A stretch of DNA of 64,000 nucleotides. Origin: Caproicibacter sp002399225. GTDB lineage: Bacteria; Bacillota; Clostridia; Oscillospirales; Acutalibacteraceae. Each line of letters starts with the position of its first letter. The stretch's first letter is position 1. The position numbers and the translations under genes are program-made. The DNA is taken from positions 54,284-118,283 of the forward strand of contig DAIOKN010000003.1 of NCBI GenBank assembly GCA_036756705.1. The letters run 5' to 3'. The notes under the pieces were generated by a model, which made no database searches, was not told the origin of the DNA, and worked only from the letters and a program-made list of their open reading frames with translations. Shown piece by piece: positions 8,782 through 17,567 of the stretch.

Positions 8782-9111
8782 ATGCGGATTAAAGGAACTG
8801 GTTTCTCCCTGCCCCCCTGCCCACAAATCAGCGGAAAACAGAATACGGTGCAGACGGCAGCCACGGTGAAAAGCAGCCGGAGCGCCATGGTTAAAACCGA
8901 CCGGATCGAACTTTCCGGTCCGTCGGCAGAACCGGCCGGTGGATTCCTCGCCTGCCTGAAAGACAGCCTTTGCGAAGAGGTCGGAAAAGATGCCAGCCCC
9001 GCCCGGCTGAAAGAACTCAAAAGCGCCGTGGAGGGCGGAACTTATTCCGTGGACTCCGGGACACTGGCCGGGATCATTTTAACCGACCAATGGATCAATA
9101 CAGAGAGATAG
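8782..9111 (+). CDS. flgM: FlgM, anti-sigma-28 factor
   Basis: FlgM binds SigD (sigma-28) and keeps late flagellar genes off until the hook-basal body is done. The 109-residue product has a disordered N-terminus, a DRIELSGPS motif near residue 47 and the C-terminal sigma-binding helices (RLKELKSAVEGGTYSVDSGTLAGIIL). ATG 8782 is chosen because GAGGTGA sits 9 nt upstream and because family members start with MKI/MRI; an in-frame GTG at 8770 overlaps that ribosome binding site. It heads the flgM-flgN-flgK-flgL operon and has its own SigD promoter, forming the usual feedback loop. Confidence 0.85.
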   Translation: MRIKGTGFSLPPCPQISGKQNTVQTAATVKSSRSAMVKTDRIELSGPSAEPAGGFLACLKDSLCEEVGKDASPARLKELKSAVEGGTYSVDSGTLAGIILTDQWINTER

Positions 9112-9159
9112 GACAGTCTTGGAAACGATTCCGGAAACGGGGAAAGGAGAACTGACATA

Positions 9160-9642
9160 TTGATTGAGGAAAAGACAGCCGATCTTATGGTCTCCTTTTT
9201 TGAAAAGCTGCTGGAATTTTATCAAAAATTTCTGGAGTTTGAAAAAGAAAAACAGGGATACCTAAAAAATGAAAAATTAAACCGGCTGGATAAATGCATG
9301 AAAATGGAACAGGCTTATGTTCTCCGGGCGCGCGGCCTGGAACAGGAGCGGATGAAACTGATGCAGCAGACTCCGAATCCAAAAGCACGCTTTCGGGAGC
9401 TTATTTCGCAGTTTCCCGAATCCCGCCGGGATCAGATGCAAAAAATGTTTCAGGAGCTTTCCTCCGTCTTGACCGAACTAAAAAAGGTCAACAGCGAAAA
9501 CAATCTTTTGGCAGAGCGGAAACTCCGACTGGCTTCTGTCGCGATAAGCAAGCTGAGCAATCAGCCGGAGCTGCAGAAGATTTACAGCAAAAAGATTCAG
9601 AGCGGCAGCCCTCCTCCCGCATTTCTTTCAAAAAAAATATAA
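9160..9642 (+). CDS. flgN: FlgN, chaperone for FlgK/FlgL
   Basis: FlgN is the cytoplasmic export chaperone for the hook-filament junction proteins. The 160-residue product is highly charged and mostly helical (coiled coil from about 10 to 135), with an Asn-rich segment SENNLLAERKL that resembles the FlgN family core. The TTG start at 9160 is supported by GGAAAGGAG ten bases upstream; no ATG lies near. The place between flgM and flgK is the standard one, which carries much of the assignment. Confidence 0.85.
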   Translation: MIEEKTADLMVSFFEKLLEFYQKFLEFEKEKQGYLKNEKLNRLDKCMKMEQAYVLRARGLEQERMKLMQQTPNPKARFRELISQFPESRRDQMQKMFQELSSVLTELKKVNSENNLLAERKLRLASVAISKLSNQPELQKIYSKKIQSGSPPPAFLSKKI

Positions 9643-9670
9643 ATGTAAATATGTTAAGGCGGTGTATGCC

Positions 9671-11299
9671 ATGAGTTCAACTTTTAACGGAATTTATCTC
9701 GGCAGAAGCGGTGTGCAGGCCGCGAGGTCCAATCTGGATGTGACCGGGCAGAATATCACCAACGAGAACACACCCGGCTACACGCGGCAGCGCGTGAATC
9801 AGTGCTCCGTTCCCCCCACCAGCATTGACATGCTTTACGCACAAACCGGCGCCATCGTCGGCGAAGGCGTGTCGACAATTGGAGTCACCCAGCTTCGCAA
9901 CCCGTTTCTGGACGGGCAATACCGCACGCAGAACGCGAAGTGTGGCCTTTCCTCCACCCAGCTCAGCGCCCTGGAAGACATTGAGGACGCGCTGAATGAA
10001 AGTAAAACGGATGGGATCAGCGCAGCGTACAGCGCTCTGATTAAGCAGTTGGAAGGTCTGACTGCCACCGGCAGCTCAACCGCAACCGAAAGCACCGTAA
10101 AAGAGGCCGCTTCCCTGCTTGCGACAAAATTCAATACGGCGGCCAGTTCCCTCGAAACCATCCGCAGCGAGCAGTATAAGAATTTAAAGGATTCGGGGAT
10201 CAGTAAAGTCAATGACCTGCTGAACAATATCGCGGGCCTGAGCGACCAGATCAAAGATGCTGACATCGCCGGCACCCCGGCTCTGGAACTGCTGGACGAA
10301 CGGAACACCATGATCGACGAGCTGTCTCAATACGTCAACATCAAGGTGGTGGAAACGCCGATCAAAGTGGATGCCAACAAATCGGTCGATCAGCTTTCGA
10401 TCTTCGTTTCGGACAGCAATGGCGACATCACGAAATCCCCTACGTTCGACACAAAAGGAAAAAAAGTCGACAATTCAAAGGAAGTCTGCCTGATTAACGG
10501 AAACAAGGCGGGCAACCTGAGCCTTTCCGGCAGCAGCACCAAGCAGCATGCGGACGTGATTATCACCGACGTGGACGGGCTCGCCTGCGGAAGCACGGCC
10601 GACAGCAGCAACAGTTTGCTAGAGGGAGGCAAACTGAACGGATACCTCGACCTGGTCAACGACAGCGGGGAATACGATTCGCCAAAAACTTCCCGCGGGA
10701 TCGGCTACTATGAAAAAATGCTGGACACCGTTGCGCAAAAGCTCGCCAGCGTTCTGAACGCCGACAACAGCACCAACGACGCCGGCGACAACAAGCCGAT
10801 CTTCACCGACTCTTCCGGAAAGACGAACCACATCACCGCCGCCACGATCCGGGTTGCCGAAAAGTGGGACGACCCGAAGTACAGCGAAGGCTACCTGACC
10901 TTATCGAAAGATGATGCCAACGCCGCAGACGACTCGAGCGGCTCCAACAGCAATATCTCAAAGATGATCACCGACCTGACCATCGCCAATTACACCCTTT
11001 ATACTCCGGGCAACAAAGTCGGTCTTTTCAGCGGGACCATGCAGGAAGCCGTGGATAATCTTTCCAATACCCTCGGCCTCGATATCGACTCGATCAACAG
11101 TCAGGAAACCGCAAACTCAACCACGCTGAACAACATCGAAACGCGTCGGGAATCTCTTTCTTCCGTTGATATCAACGAAGAGGTGTCAAACCTTATGATT
11201 TACAATCAGTCTCTGGCGGCTTCCGCCCGCTTTATGACAACGGTGGACGAATGTTTGCAGACCATCATCAATAACATGGGCATCGTAGGAAGGGGTTAA
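9671..11299 (+). CDS. flgK: FlgK, hook-filament junction protein 1 (HAP1)
   Basis: FlgK is the first of two junction proteins between hook and filament. The 542-residue product begins MSSTFNGIYLGRSGVQAAR and contains the rod/hook signature TGQNITNENTPGYTRQR near residue 28. Its C-terminus (NEEVSNLMIYNQSLAASARFMTTVDECLQTIINNMG) is the conserved family helix. ATG 9671 follows TAAGGCGG with good spacing; a GTG at 9662 is within that site. The middle of the protein is variable and rich in Asp/Asn/Ser. Confidence 0.96.
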   Translation: MSSTFNGIYLGRSGVQAARSNLDVTGQNITNENTPGYTRQRVNQCSVPPTSIDMLYAQTGAIVGEGVSTIGVTQLRNPFLDGQYRTQNAKCGLSSTQLSALEDIEDALNESKTDGISAAYSALIKQLEGLTATGSSTATESTVKEAASLLATKFNTAASSLETIRSEQYKNLKDSGISKVNDLLNNIAGLSDQIKDADIAGTPALELLDERNTMIDELSQYVNIKVVETPIKVDANKSVDQLSIFVSDSNGDITKSPTFDTKGKKVDNSKEVCLINGNKAGNLSLSGSSTKQHADVIITDVDGLACGSTADSSNSLLEGGKLNGYLDLVNDSGEYDSPKTSRGIGYYEKMLDTVAQKLASVLNADNSTNDAGDNKPIFTDSSGKTNHITAATIRVAEKWDDPKYSEGYLTLSKDDANAADDSSGSNSNISKMITDLTIANYTLYTPGNKVGLFSGTMQEAVDNLSNTLGLDIDSINSQETANSTTLNNIETRRESLSSVDINEEVSNLMIYNQSLAASARFMTTVDECLQTIINNMGIVGRG

Positions 11300-11305
11300 T
11301 CATCC

Positions 11306-12661
11306 ATGAGAATCACAACAGGAATGAGCGCCAGGCAATACATGAACAATCTAAACAGCTCGGCTTCCCTGCTGAACAAGCTGGAAACCACCTCTTACGA
11401 TTTCCGCACTTTTGAAAAGCCTTCGGACGATCCGTTTCTGGCAGGGCAGGCCTTTCAGGTGCACCGTCAGCTTGCCCTCAACGAGGATTATTCCTCCAAT
11501 ATTTCAAACATAAAGGGTGCGGTGTCGTCCGCAGAAAGCACTCTGCTTACGGTTTCCGGTATTTTGAGAACCGCGAACGATCAGAGCGTGCTGAAAGGCA
11601 TCGACGGCGGCATGGAGCAGACAGACCGGAACTCCATCGCAAGGCAGTTGGAAGCCATGCAGGACTCCATTGTCTCCGCCATGAACGCCCAGTACGGCAA
11701 TCGCTATCTGTTTTCCGGCGCCGGCGGTTACGGCGACACTCCGTTTTCCGTCGACGGCCAAGGTAACCTTCTTTACCGCGGCATCAACGTCGACACCGGT
11801 GAAAACACGAACGGCGCTTCCGTTAAGCTCGACTATGAATACACCGACGTGAACAGCGTTACAACGACAAAATCCTTGCAGGTCAATTTCGGCAAAGCAA
11901 ACGGGAACTCGTTAAACGATTACGCCATCTCTCTCAGCACGGGGGGAAGCAACTCCATTAACGTTGATAATAGCGCAAAAACGATCACGGTTACCTTGGC
12001 CAACGGCGCGACGAAAGGGGACCTGCAATCCCTTCTGCAATTGAAGCTTGGCAGCGGCGTTACGATCAGCGGTATTGACGAGCCCGGCGTGAAAGACGAT
12101 CTTGTCACGGAAACCGGAACCGCGACGGGCACCATTTCCGACTTTGTCAATATGGACGACCTGGCAGGGGAAACCTCCTACGTGGATGTCGGCCTCGGGC
12201 TGAAGACGGAGAATGGGAAGGTGGTCGACCAAAGCGCCTACAACGCCGCCATGCCGGGGATTAACTTCATCGGGTACGGAACGGCCAAGGTGGACGGCGT
12301 CGACGTGCCGCAGAACGTCTATTCCCTCCTTACCACAATGGCCGGCATGCTGCGCAACAAAAACCTGAACGGCACCCAGTTGATGGACAGCATCAAACCT
12401 TATATGGACAGCTTCAGCAACACGCAGGATCAATTTTCCGCTCAGCTTGCAAAGCTTGGAACGAAAGAAACATTTCTGGACAGTACGAACTCCTTTGTGA
12501 CCAATGTAAACCTCAATCTGAACCAAAAGGATGAAAACGTGGAATATATGGATCCGGCCGACGCCATCCTGAACTATTCCATGCAGAAGTTCTGCTACAA
12601 GGCGGCGCTGCAAATCGGCAGCAACATCCTGCAGCCGACTCTGCTGGACTTCATGAAATAA
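11306..12661 (+). CDS. flgL: FlgL, hook-filament junction protein 3 (HAP3)
   Basis: FlgL is the second junction protein and contacts the first flagellin layer. The 451-residue product has the flagellin-like N-terminal helix (MRITTGMSARQYMNNLNSS, then FEKPSDDPF at residue 34) and a flagellin-like C-terminal helix ending in ALQIGSNILQPTLLDFMK. A longer than usual central insert covers about 165-330. It lies 6 bp after flgK and ends 42 bp before a small unknown gene. Confidence 0.94.
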   Translation: MRITTGMSARQYMNNLNSSASLLNKLETTSYDFRTFEKPSDDPFLAGQAFQVHRQLALNEDYSSNISNIKGAVSSAESTLLTVSGILRTANDQSVLKGIDGGMEQTDRNSIARQLEAMQDSIVSAMNAQYGNRYLFSGAGGYGDTPFSVDGQGNLLYRGINVDTGENTNGASVKLDYEYTDVNSVTTTKSLQVNFGKANGNSLNDYAISLSTGGSNSINVDNSAKTITVTLANGATKGDLQSLLQLKLGSGVTISGIDEPGVKDDLVTETGTATGTISDFVNMDDLAGETSYVDVGLGLKTENGKVVDQSAYNAAMPGINFIGYGTAKVDGVDVPQNVYSLLTTMAGMLRNKNLNGTQLMDSIKPYMDSFSNTQDQFSAQLAKLGTKETFLDSTNSFVTNVNLNLNQKDENVEYMDPADAILNYSMQKFCYKAALQIGSNILQPTLLDFMK

Positions 12662-12703
12662 AAGTTCGCGCTGCCCGCGCGTTCCGGGAGGGAAAACGCC
12701 CCT

Positions 12704-12991
12704 ATGCTGATTGCCATTGAACATCAGGACAGCCCGATCTGCGAAACCGTTCGCCGGAGCCGGCCCGACTCCGGCGTCATCTATCTGCCGGCCGTCTCGG
12801 TCCGCTTCCTTCTGGAACCGCGGGAACTTCGGCTGCAGTACGAGGCCGGGTCCCTGCGCCGCATCCTAAGCCCCAGCACCGGCGGAACCCCCAGGCGCGG
12901 CGACGTGATTCAGAAGTACTGTGAAACTGCGGCGCTGTTCGCGCCGAAACCGAAAAAGCCGGAAGGCGGTGCGTTCAACGGCCTCGCCTGA
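12704..12991 (+). CDS. 95-aa unknown protein between flgL and fliW
   Basis: I do not recognise this protein. It begins MLIAIEHQDSPICETVRRSR behind a GGGAGGG site and is basic and rich in Arg, Pro and Leu; no membrane helix, signal peptide or cysteine cluster is visible. The central stretch IYLPAVSVRFLLEPRELRLQY suggests a beta structure. In Bacillus the same place is taken by yviE (DUF6470), but I see no clear similarity to it. Start and end positions fit the operon (42 bp after flgL, 46 bp before fliW), so I take it as real. It could be a divergent DUF6470-like protein. Confidence 0.6.
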   Translation: MLIAIEHQDSPICETVRRSRPDSGVIYLPAVSVRFLLEPRELRLQYEAGSLRRILSPSTGGTPRRGDVIQKYCETAALFAPKPKKPEGGAFNGLA

Positions 12992-13037
12992 GCTGGCCTT
13001 TGGCCGGGATGCGGCTTTGCAGGAAAGGAGAATCCTT

Positions 13038-13481
13038 ATGAAATCGACACCCTTCGGAGCGGAGCCTCAGGTCCGCGGCCGCAAGAATATCATTCATTTT
13101 GAGGACGGAATTTACGGATTCGAAACGGTGAAGGATTTCGTCCTGTTAAAGCAGGACGAAGGAGGAGCCGTCTGGTCGCTGCAGGCGGCGGACGCCGACT
13201 ATCCTTCTTTGATCGTTGTGAATCCGTTCCTGATTTTTCCGGACTACAGCCCCGCTCTTTCCAAAGCGGAGCGGAAACGGCTCGGGGACCCGCCGAGCGA
13301 GGATCTCTGTTTCCTGACGGTTGCGGTGATTAAACGGAATCTCGCGGACTCCGTGGTCAACCTGAAAAGCCCGGTCGTCATCAACGTCTCGAAGCGGATT
13401 GGGCGGCAGGTAATTCTGGAGGACAACGACTACCCCGTCCGCTGCAGGCTGTTCCGCGGCGCCGCGGCTGGGAGGGAATAA
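13038..13481 (+). CDS. fliW: FliW, flagellar assembly factor and CsrA antagonist
   Basis: FliW binds both flagellin and CsrA; when free of flagellin it takes CsrA off the hag mRNA. The 147-residue product has the family core IIHFEDGIYGFETVKDFVLL near residue 15, and the C-terminal strands with SPVVINVSKRIGRQVILEDNDYPVR. ATG 13038 follows AAAGGAG. It is 2 bp before csrA, so the partner switch is made together, and it lies just upstream of hag, the regulated gene. Confidence 0.96.
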   Translation: MKSTPFGAEPQVRGRKNIIHFEDGIYGFETVKDFVLLKQDEGGAVWSLQAADADYPSLIVVNPFLIFPDYSPALSKAERKRLGDPPSEDLCFLTVAVIKRNLADSVVNLKSPVVINVSKRIGRQVILEDNDYPVRCRLFRGAAAGRE

Positions 13482-13483
13482 AG

Positions 13484-13750
13484 ATGTTGGTAATCACGAG
13501 AAAGCCCTGCGAATCCATTTTAATCGGCAACGACATCGAGATCGTTGTGACCGAGATCGGGGCGGAGCGGGTCAAGATCGGCATCAAGGCGCCGAAGGGC
13601 GTCCCGATCCTGCGCAAAGAGCTGCTGGAAACCCGCGAGCTGAACTGCGAGGCGAGTTCTGCCTCAGGCCCGAAGGAAATGGCGGAGCTGCGCCGGCTGC
13701 TGTTAACATCCGAAAAAAAAGAAAAGCCGCATACGCAAAAAAATAATTAA
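13484..13750 (+). CDS. csrA: CsrA, post-transcriptional RNA-binding regulator
   Basis: CsrA binds GGA motifs in mRNA leaders and in this group represses flagellin translation. The 88-residue product has the family sequence MLVITRKPCESILIGNDIEI and VKIGIKAPKGVPILRKEL, then a C-terminal extension of about 35 residues rich in Lys/Glu. It directly follows fliW and precedes hag, whose leader carries a good binding hairpin. This is the well-described FliW-CsrA-flagellin loop of Bacillus; I infer the same role here. Confidence 0.96.
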   Translation: MLVITRKPCESILIGNDIEIVVTEIGAERVKIGIKAPKGVPILRKELLETRELNCEASSASGPKEMAELRRLLLTSEKKEKPHTQKNN

Positions 13751-13757
13751 AACAGCC

Positions 13758-13784
13758 TAAATTTATCGGCCGCACGGCCGATAT
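13758..13784 (+). promoter_or_regulatory. SigD (sigma-28) promoter of hag
   Basis: TAAA at 13758-13761 and GCCGATAT at 13777-13784 are separated by exactly 15 bp, a perfect match to the SigD consensus. Transcription should start near 13791, giving a leader of about 170 nt to the flagellin ATG at 13961. Confidence 0.92.
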
Positions 13785-13887
13785 AGGAAATAGATCCCAA
13801 CGGGACGTTTTTCCGTACGCCCGGCTTCACAAGGGCCCGTGGGCCGGGAGGCGGTAAAAATTTCCCGGTGGCATTTTTAAAATCAGC

Positions 13888-13907
13888 AAAGAGAAAGGAT
13901 TCTCTTT
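13888..13907 (+). promoter_or_regulatory. CsrA-binding hairpin in the hag leader
   Basis: AAAGAGAA (13888-13895) and TTCTCTTT (13900-13907) form a perfect 8-bp stem with an AGGA loop, the classic CsrA target shape. A second GGA-rich site is the ribosome binding site AGGAGGA at 13947-13953. Two such sites, one overlapping the ribosome binding site, match the known Bacillus hag leader arrangement. Confidence 0.75.
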
Positions 13908-13960
13908 CCCCGCGGACGGCGGACGCGCCGGGCGGGAACAAAATTCAGGAGGAATAAATT

Positions 13961-15112
13961 ATGCGTATTAATCACAACATTGCCGCTTTGAACGCTTCCA
14001 ACCGTTTGGGTGCGAATGACAACGCCATCAGCAAGAACCTGGCAAAACTTTCTTCCGGCTACCGCATCAACAGCGCGGCCGACGATGCCGCAGGCCTTGC
14101 GGTTTCCGAAAAAATGCGCGCTCAGATCAACGGCCTGAACCAGGCGGAAGACAACGCGCAGAACGGCATCTCTCTGGTGCAGACCGCCGAGGGCGGCTTA
14201 AATGAGACTCAGTCCATCCTGCAGAGGATGAACACGCTGGCCGTCGAGGCTGCGAACGGCGTTTACGATTCCGGGACCGACCTTAATAACCTGAACAGTG
14301 AAGTTACCGCTCTGAAGGGCGAAATCGACCGTATCTCCACCGCGACGAACTTCAACGGCAAGGCTTTGCTGGACGGCTCCATCGACGGTTCTTACCAGAC
14401 AACTGATGATACAAAGCTGACCACCGCAAGTGTTTCCATGGCAGGCGGCGCTCTGGAGGCTACCGATAAGGTGACCGTCGCCGTAGACGCCAGCGGAACA
14501 ATTTCCGTTGACAGCGGCTTGACTTCCGTTACGTTTGACAAAGTCACAACCACCAAAGCAGATGGCACTTACACTCTGACCGCAAAGGTTGACGCCACGG
14601 CGGATGACGCCACGAAGGCCAAATATACAGGCCTGACGGTCACCGTAAAGACCGGTGCCAACTGGGCAGCCAAAGATGAGAAAGACGTAGTAACGGCCGG
14701 TGCGCAGAATCCTTCCATTACCTTCCAGATCGGCTCGGACAATCAAGCGGATCAGCGCGTTTCCCTTAACATCAACGATATGGGCACAAAAGGGCTTAAA
14801 ATCGATAATGTCACCCTTGGCACACAGGCGGATGCTCAAAAGGCGATCGATACCATTAAATCGGCAAACAACGCCGTTTCCGCTCAGCGCGCTAACCTCG
14901 GTGCTTTGCAGAACCGTCTGGAGCACACCACCAACAACCTGACGACTATGAGCCAGAACCTGACCAGCGCCGAAAGCACCATCCGCGACGTTGATATGTC
15001 CTCTGAGATGGTCGACCTGACCAAGAACCAGATTCTGGAGCAGGCCGCAACCTCCATGCTCGCGCAGGCCAACGCCATGCCGCAGAGTGTTCTGTCCCTG
15101 CTGAAAGGCTAA
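13961..15112 (+). CDS. hag: flagellin (filament subunit)
   Basis: This is the filament subunit. The 383-residue product has the conserved N-terminal D0/D1 region (MRINHNIAALNASNRLG through the LSSGYRINSAADDAAGLAVSEKMR segment) and the conserved C-terminal helices ending in MPQSVLSLLKG. The surface-exposed middle (about 140-285) is rich in Thr, Ala and Asp, with many Ser/Thr that could be glycosylated. It has its own SigD promoter, a CsrA hairpin in the leader and a strong terminator. The fliD/fliS genes, often next, are not in the window. Confidence 0.98.
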   Translation: MRINHNIAALNASNRLGANDNAISKNLAKLSSGYRINSAADDAAGLAVSEKMRAQINGLNQAEDNAQNGISLVQTAEGGLNETQSILQRMNTLAVEAANGVYDSGTDLNNLNSEVTALKGEIDRISTATNFNGKALLDGSIDGSYQTTDDTKLTTASVSMAGGALEATDKVTVAVDASGTISVDSGLTSVTFDKVTTTKADGTYTLTAKVDATADDATKAKYTGLTVTVKTGANWAAKDEKDVVTAGAQNPSITFQIGSDNQADQRVSLNINDMGTKGLKIDNVTLGTQADAQKAIDTIKSANNAVSAQRANLGALQNRLEHTTNNLTTMSQNLTSAESTIRDVDMSSEMVDLTKNQILEQAATSMLAQANAMPQSVLSLLKG

Positions 15113-15145
15113 GTTTTCAGTTTCTTTCAAAAGATAAAGATAATA

Positions 15146-15178
15146 AGGGCTTCCGGATTTTTCCGGAAGCCCTGTTTT
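15146..15178 (+). terminator. terminator of hag
   Basis: A perfect 12-bp stem (AGGGCTTCCGGA, loop TTTT, complementary arm to 15173) is followed by GTTTTTG, a strong Rho-independent terminator 33 bp after the hag stop. Confidence 0.92.
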
Positions 15179-15278
15179 TGTCTGCCGATTCGGGATCGTC
15201 CCTTTTCTGTCCCGCCGAACCGGGCCGTCCCATTGCGCCAATCAGCGGGCGGGCCGTCGGGAACGGCGGCACGCCGCC

Positions 15279-17519
15279 CTACTGGGGCAGATGGGCGGCC
15301 AGCTCGTTCATGTCCGGCTCCGTATGCGTCAGGGTGCGGAACTGAATCACGTCCGGGTCGTCCGGCATCAGCGCGGCAAGCTGCGTCGTGAACTGCCCGG
15401 CTTCTTCCATCCGGTTCTGGGCAATCAGGGTCCTAATATTGGTTTTCACCTGTTTTGCCAGCTCGCTGAATTCCTCCGCTTTCGCCCGCTTCTCCCGGCT
15501 TTCCCGCTCAAACCGCGTCAGCAGCAGTGAAATCTGCCGCTCCATCACCGGGCAGCATTTCAGCGCCAGCCGCAGATTTGAAATATACTCGGTATCCTCC
15601 GACCGCTTCCGCGCGGTCAGCGCCAGCCCCATGTAATACCCAAACCGGTGCGCGCGCGGCAGCACGGAAACTTTCTCTTTTGAAAGCAGCTCCGGGCGGT
15701 ACAGGGCGCGCACATACTTTGCGAGCTGCCCCGCGTATTCCTCAAAGAACCGGATCTCCTCATCCTCCGTTTCAAACGGATTCTGCTCCTGCAAAAGAAC
15801 CTTTTCCATCAGGCAGACGGACCAGGCGAGGCCGTGGGGGCTGTCAAAGGAAAAAGCGTTAAAATAGTCCCGCACCACCTCTGCAAAATCGGAGTGCTGC
15901 CTTTGCATGTTTGCCGCATACCGGCTCAGGCCGTCCGCGTCGATCGTTAAAACAAGCGGCACAAGATTTCTCTTTTCCTTCATCGTGTAAAAGACCGCGT
16001 CGGAAAACAGCGGAACCCAGTCCCCCTGCCAGCGGCAGAACCAGTCCAGCTCCCCCTTTGCCATATCCCGGTCCGCGTCCGCTTCCGCTTTTCTCAGGCG
16101 GCAGAGCCGGACGCAGGGGTCATCTTCCCATGGGAGCCCGGCAAGCGCGCGGGCCGCTCCGATTCGCTGCTCTTCTTTCTCAAGCAGGGCCGCTTCCATT
16201 TCGCGCTGCACTTCCGCCTGACTGTTCTCACCCGCCGCAGAGCAGGCGCGCTGATAAAACGCGGGAAGCTCCGACCAGTCTTCCGCTTTGGCACAGACCC
16301 GGCAGGCCAGCGCCAACGCCGGGGCGGCGGAGCCCGGGGCGGAAAGATCCATCTCCTCCAACTCCTTCATGGCCCGATCGGTGTCGCCAAGCTCCATCTC
16401 CGCTTCCGCCAGAAGACGCAGCGACTGCTCTTTGTTTTCGGGCCGATGCTGCATCGGCTCCGTGATCAGCATCAGTTCCTTGTCGAGCTGCCCCGCCTGA
16501 TACTGGTCATAAAGCTGAAGATAAGCCCGCCCGTGAGAGGCGGAACGCTCGTACTCGTTTAACAGAAGCGCTGCGGACTGTGCAAGGCTGCGATAATCCA
16601 TCGAGATTACTTCCGGCTTCGAATCCTGCCGCATCAGTTCATCCGTTTCATACAACAGCCTCTCGTATTTCTTTTCCAGATACAGAGCCTGAAACCGGTT
16701 GTGCATCAGGGCAAGCATCCATCCGCGGTCCGGGTGCTCCCGTTCCGCTTTCAGGCCGAGAGAGCTGTATTTTTCCGCCAAGCCCGCATCGCTGTGCAGA
16801 TACTGCTTGGAAAGCTGATAATATGCCTTTAGGTCATAAGGATCGTTTTTCAATTCCCGTTCCAGAAGTGCCCGGTTCCGTTCGTATTTTTTCTGCTTTT
16901 CCGCCTCGTTTTCAAAGACATAGCCGTCATGATTGACGCGGTCCGACAGAAATTTTGTCGGCGTGATCCATCCCAAATTCTCGTGGACGGCATTCCGGAA
17001 ACGAATTCCCGGATACATGCGGGAAACGCGCAGCGAGGGAGTTTCACTGTACTGCTTTCCCTTCGGGTCGGCATAGCTTCGGATCGTGTAGGCGGCCGTG
17101 CCGTACCGGTCGCATTCGCCGCTCTGAAAAAATTGAATTAAATCGTCGGTATTTTCAAACCATTCGTCGCCGTCGAGAAACAAAAACCATTCCCCGCGCG
17201 CGGCGTCGATCCCTGTGTTCCGGGCGGCGGCAAAATCGTCGCACCACTGAAAATGGAGAATATGGTCGGTGTATTTTTGGGCGATTTCCACCGTGCGGTC
17301 CGTGCTGCCGGTATCCGTGATGATTAATTCGCTTTCGACCGCGTCCCGCAGCGGCTGAAGGGATTTTAGGCAGCGGTCCAGCGTCTTTTCCTCATTCTTC
17401 ACAATCAGGCCGATCGTCAGCCGGATCGGGTGCCCATGGTATGGGCCCGGCCCGGAAAACCGGATTGTTTTCCCCTCCGTTTTTTTCGTGGATTTTCCTT
17501 TCTCTATATGTGCTTTCAT
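15279..17519 (-). CDS. GT2 glycosyltransferase with helical repeats, likely flagellin-modifying
   Basis: The first 220 residues are a family 2 glycosyltransferase: LTIGLIVKNEEKTLDRCLKS near residue 34, TDTGSTDRTVEIAQ, the DxD site in FLFLDGDEWF near residue 115, and the IRFRNAVHE acceptor-side motif. It resembles the SunS/waaE-type beta-glucosyltransferase group. The remaining 520 residues are helical, TPR-like, with no membrane helix. It points toward hag and has a SigD-like promoter (17568-17594), so it belongs to the motility regulon. The inferred job is O-glycosylation of flagellin Ser/Thr; the sugar and target are unknown. The ATG at 17519 lies 11 nt after GGAGG. Confidence 0.75.
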   Translation of the reverse strand: MKAHIEKGKSTKKTEGKTIRFSGPGPYHGHPIRLTIGLIVKNEEKTLDRCLKSLQPLRDAVESELIITDTGSTDRTVEIAQKYTDHILHFQWCDDFAAARNTGIDAARGEWFLFLDGDEWFENTDDLIQFFQSGECDRYGTAAYTIRSYADPKGKQYSETPSLRVSRMYPGIRFRNAVHENLGWITPTKFLSDRVNHDGYVFENEAEKQKKYERNRALLERELKNDPYDLKAYYQLSKQYLHSDAGLAEKYSSLGLKAEREHPDRGWMLALMHNRFQALYLEKKYERLLYETDELMRQDSKPEVISMDYRSLAQSAALLLNEYERSASHGRAYLQLYDQYQAGQLDKELMLITEPMQHRPENKEQSLRLLAEAEMELGDTDRAMKELEEMDLSAPGSAAPALALACRVCAKAEDWSELPAFYQRACSAAGENSQAEVQREMEAALLEKEEQRIGAARALAGLPWEDDPCVRLCRLRKAEADADRDMAKGELDWFCRWQGDWVPLFSDAVFYTMKEKRNLVPLVLTIDADGLSRYAANMQRQHSDFAEVVRDYFNAFSFDSPHGLAWSVCLMEKVLLQEQNPFETEDEEIRFFEEYAGQLAKYVRALYRPELLSKEKVSVLPRAHRFGYYMGLALTARKRSEDTEYISNLRLALKCCPVMERQISLLLTRFERESREKRAKAEEFSELAKQVKTNIRTLIAQNRMEEAGQFTTQLAALMPDDPDVIQFRTLTHTEPDMNELAAHLPQ

Positions 17520-17567
17520 CGATGGATTTTCCTCCGATCAGTTCAAAATTGACGTTCTTCCCCTATT

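Noticed and set aside
14198..15241. Long open frame antisense to flagellin
   Set aside because: Overlaps the conserved hag gene fully and has no start signal.
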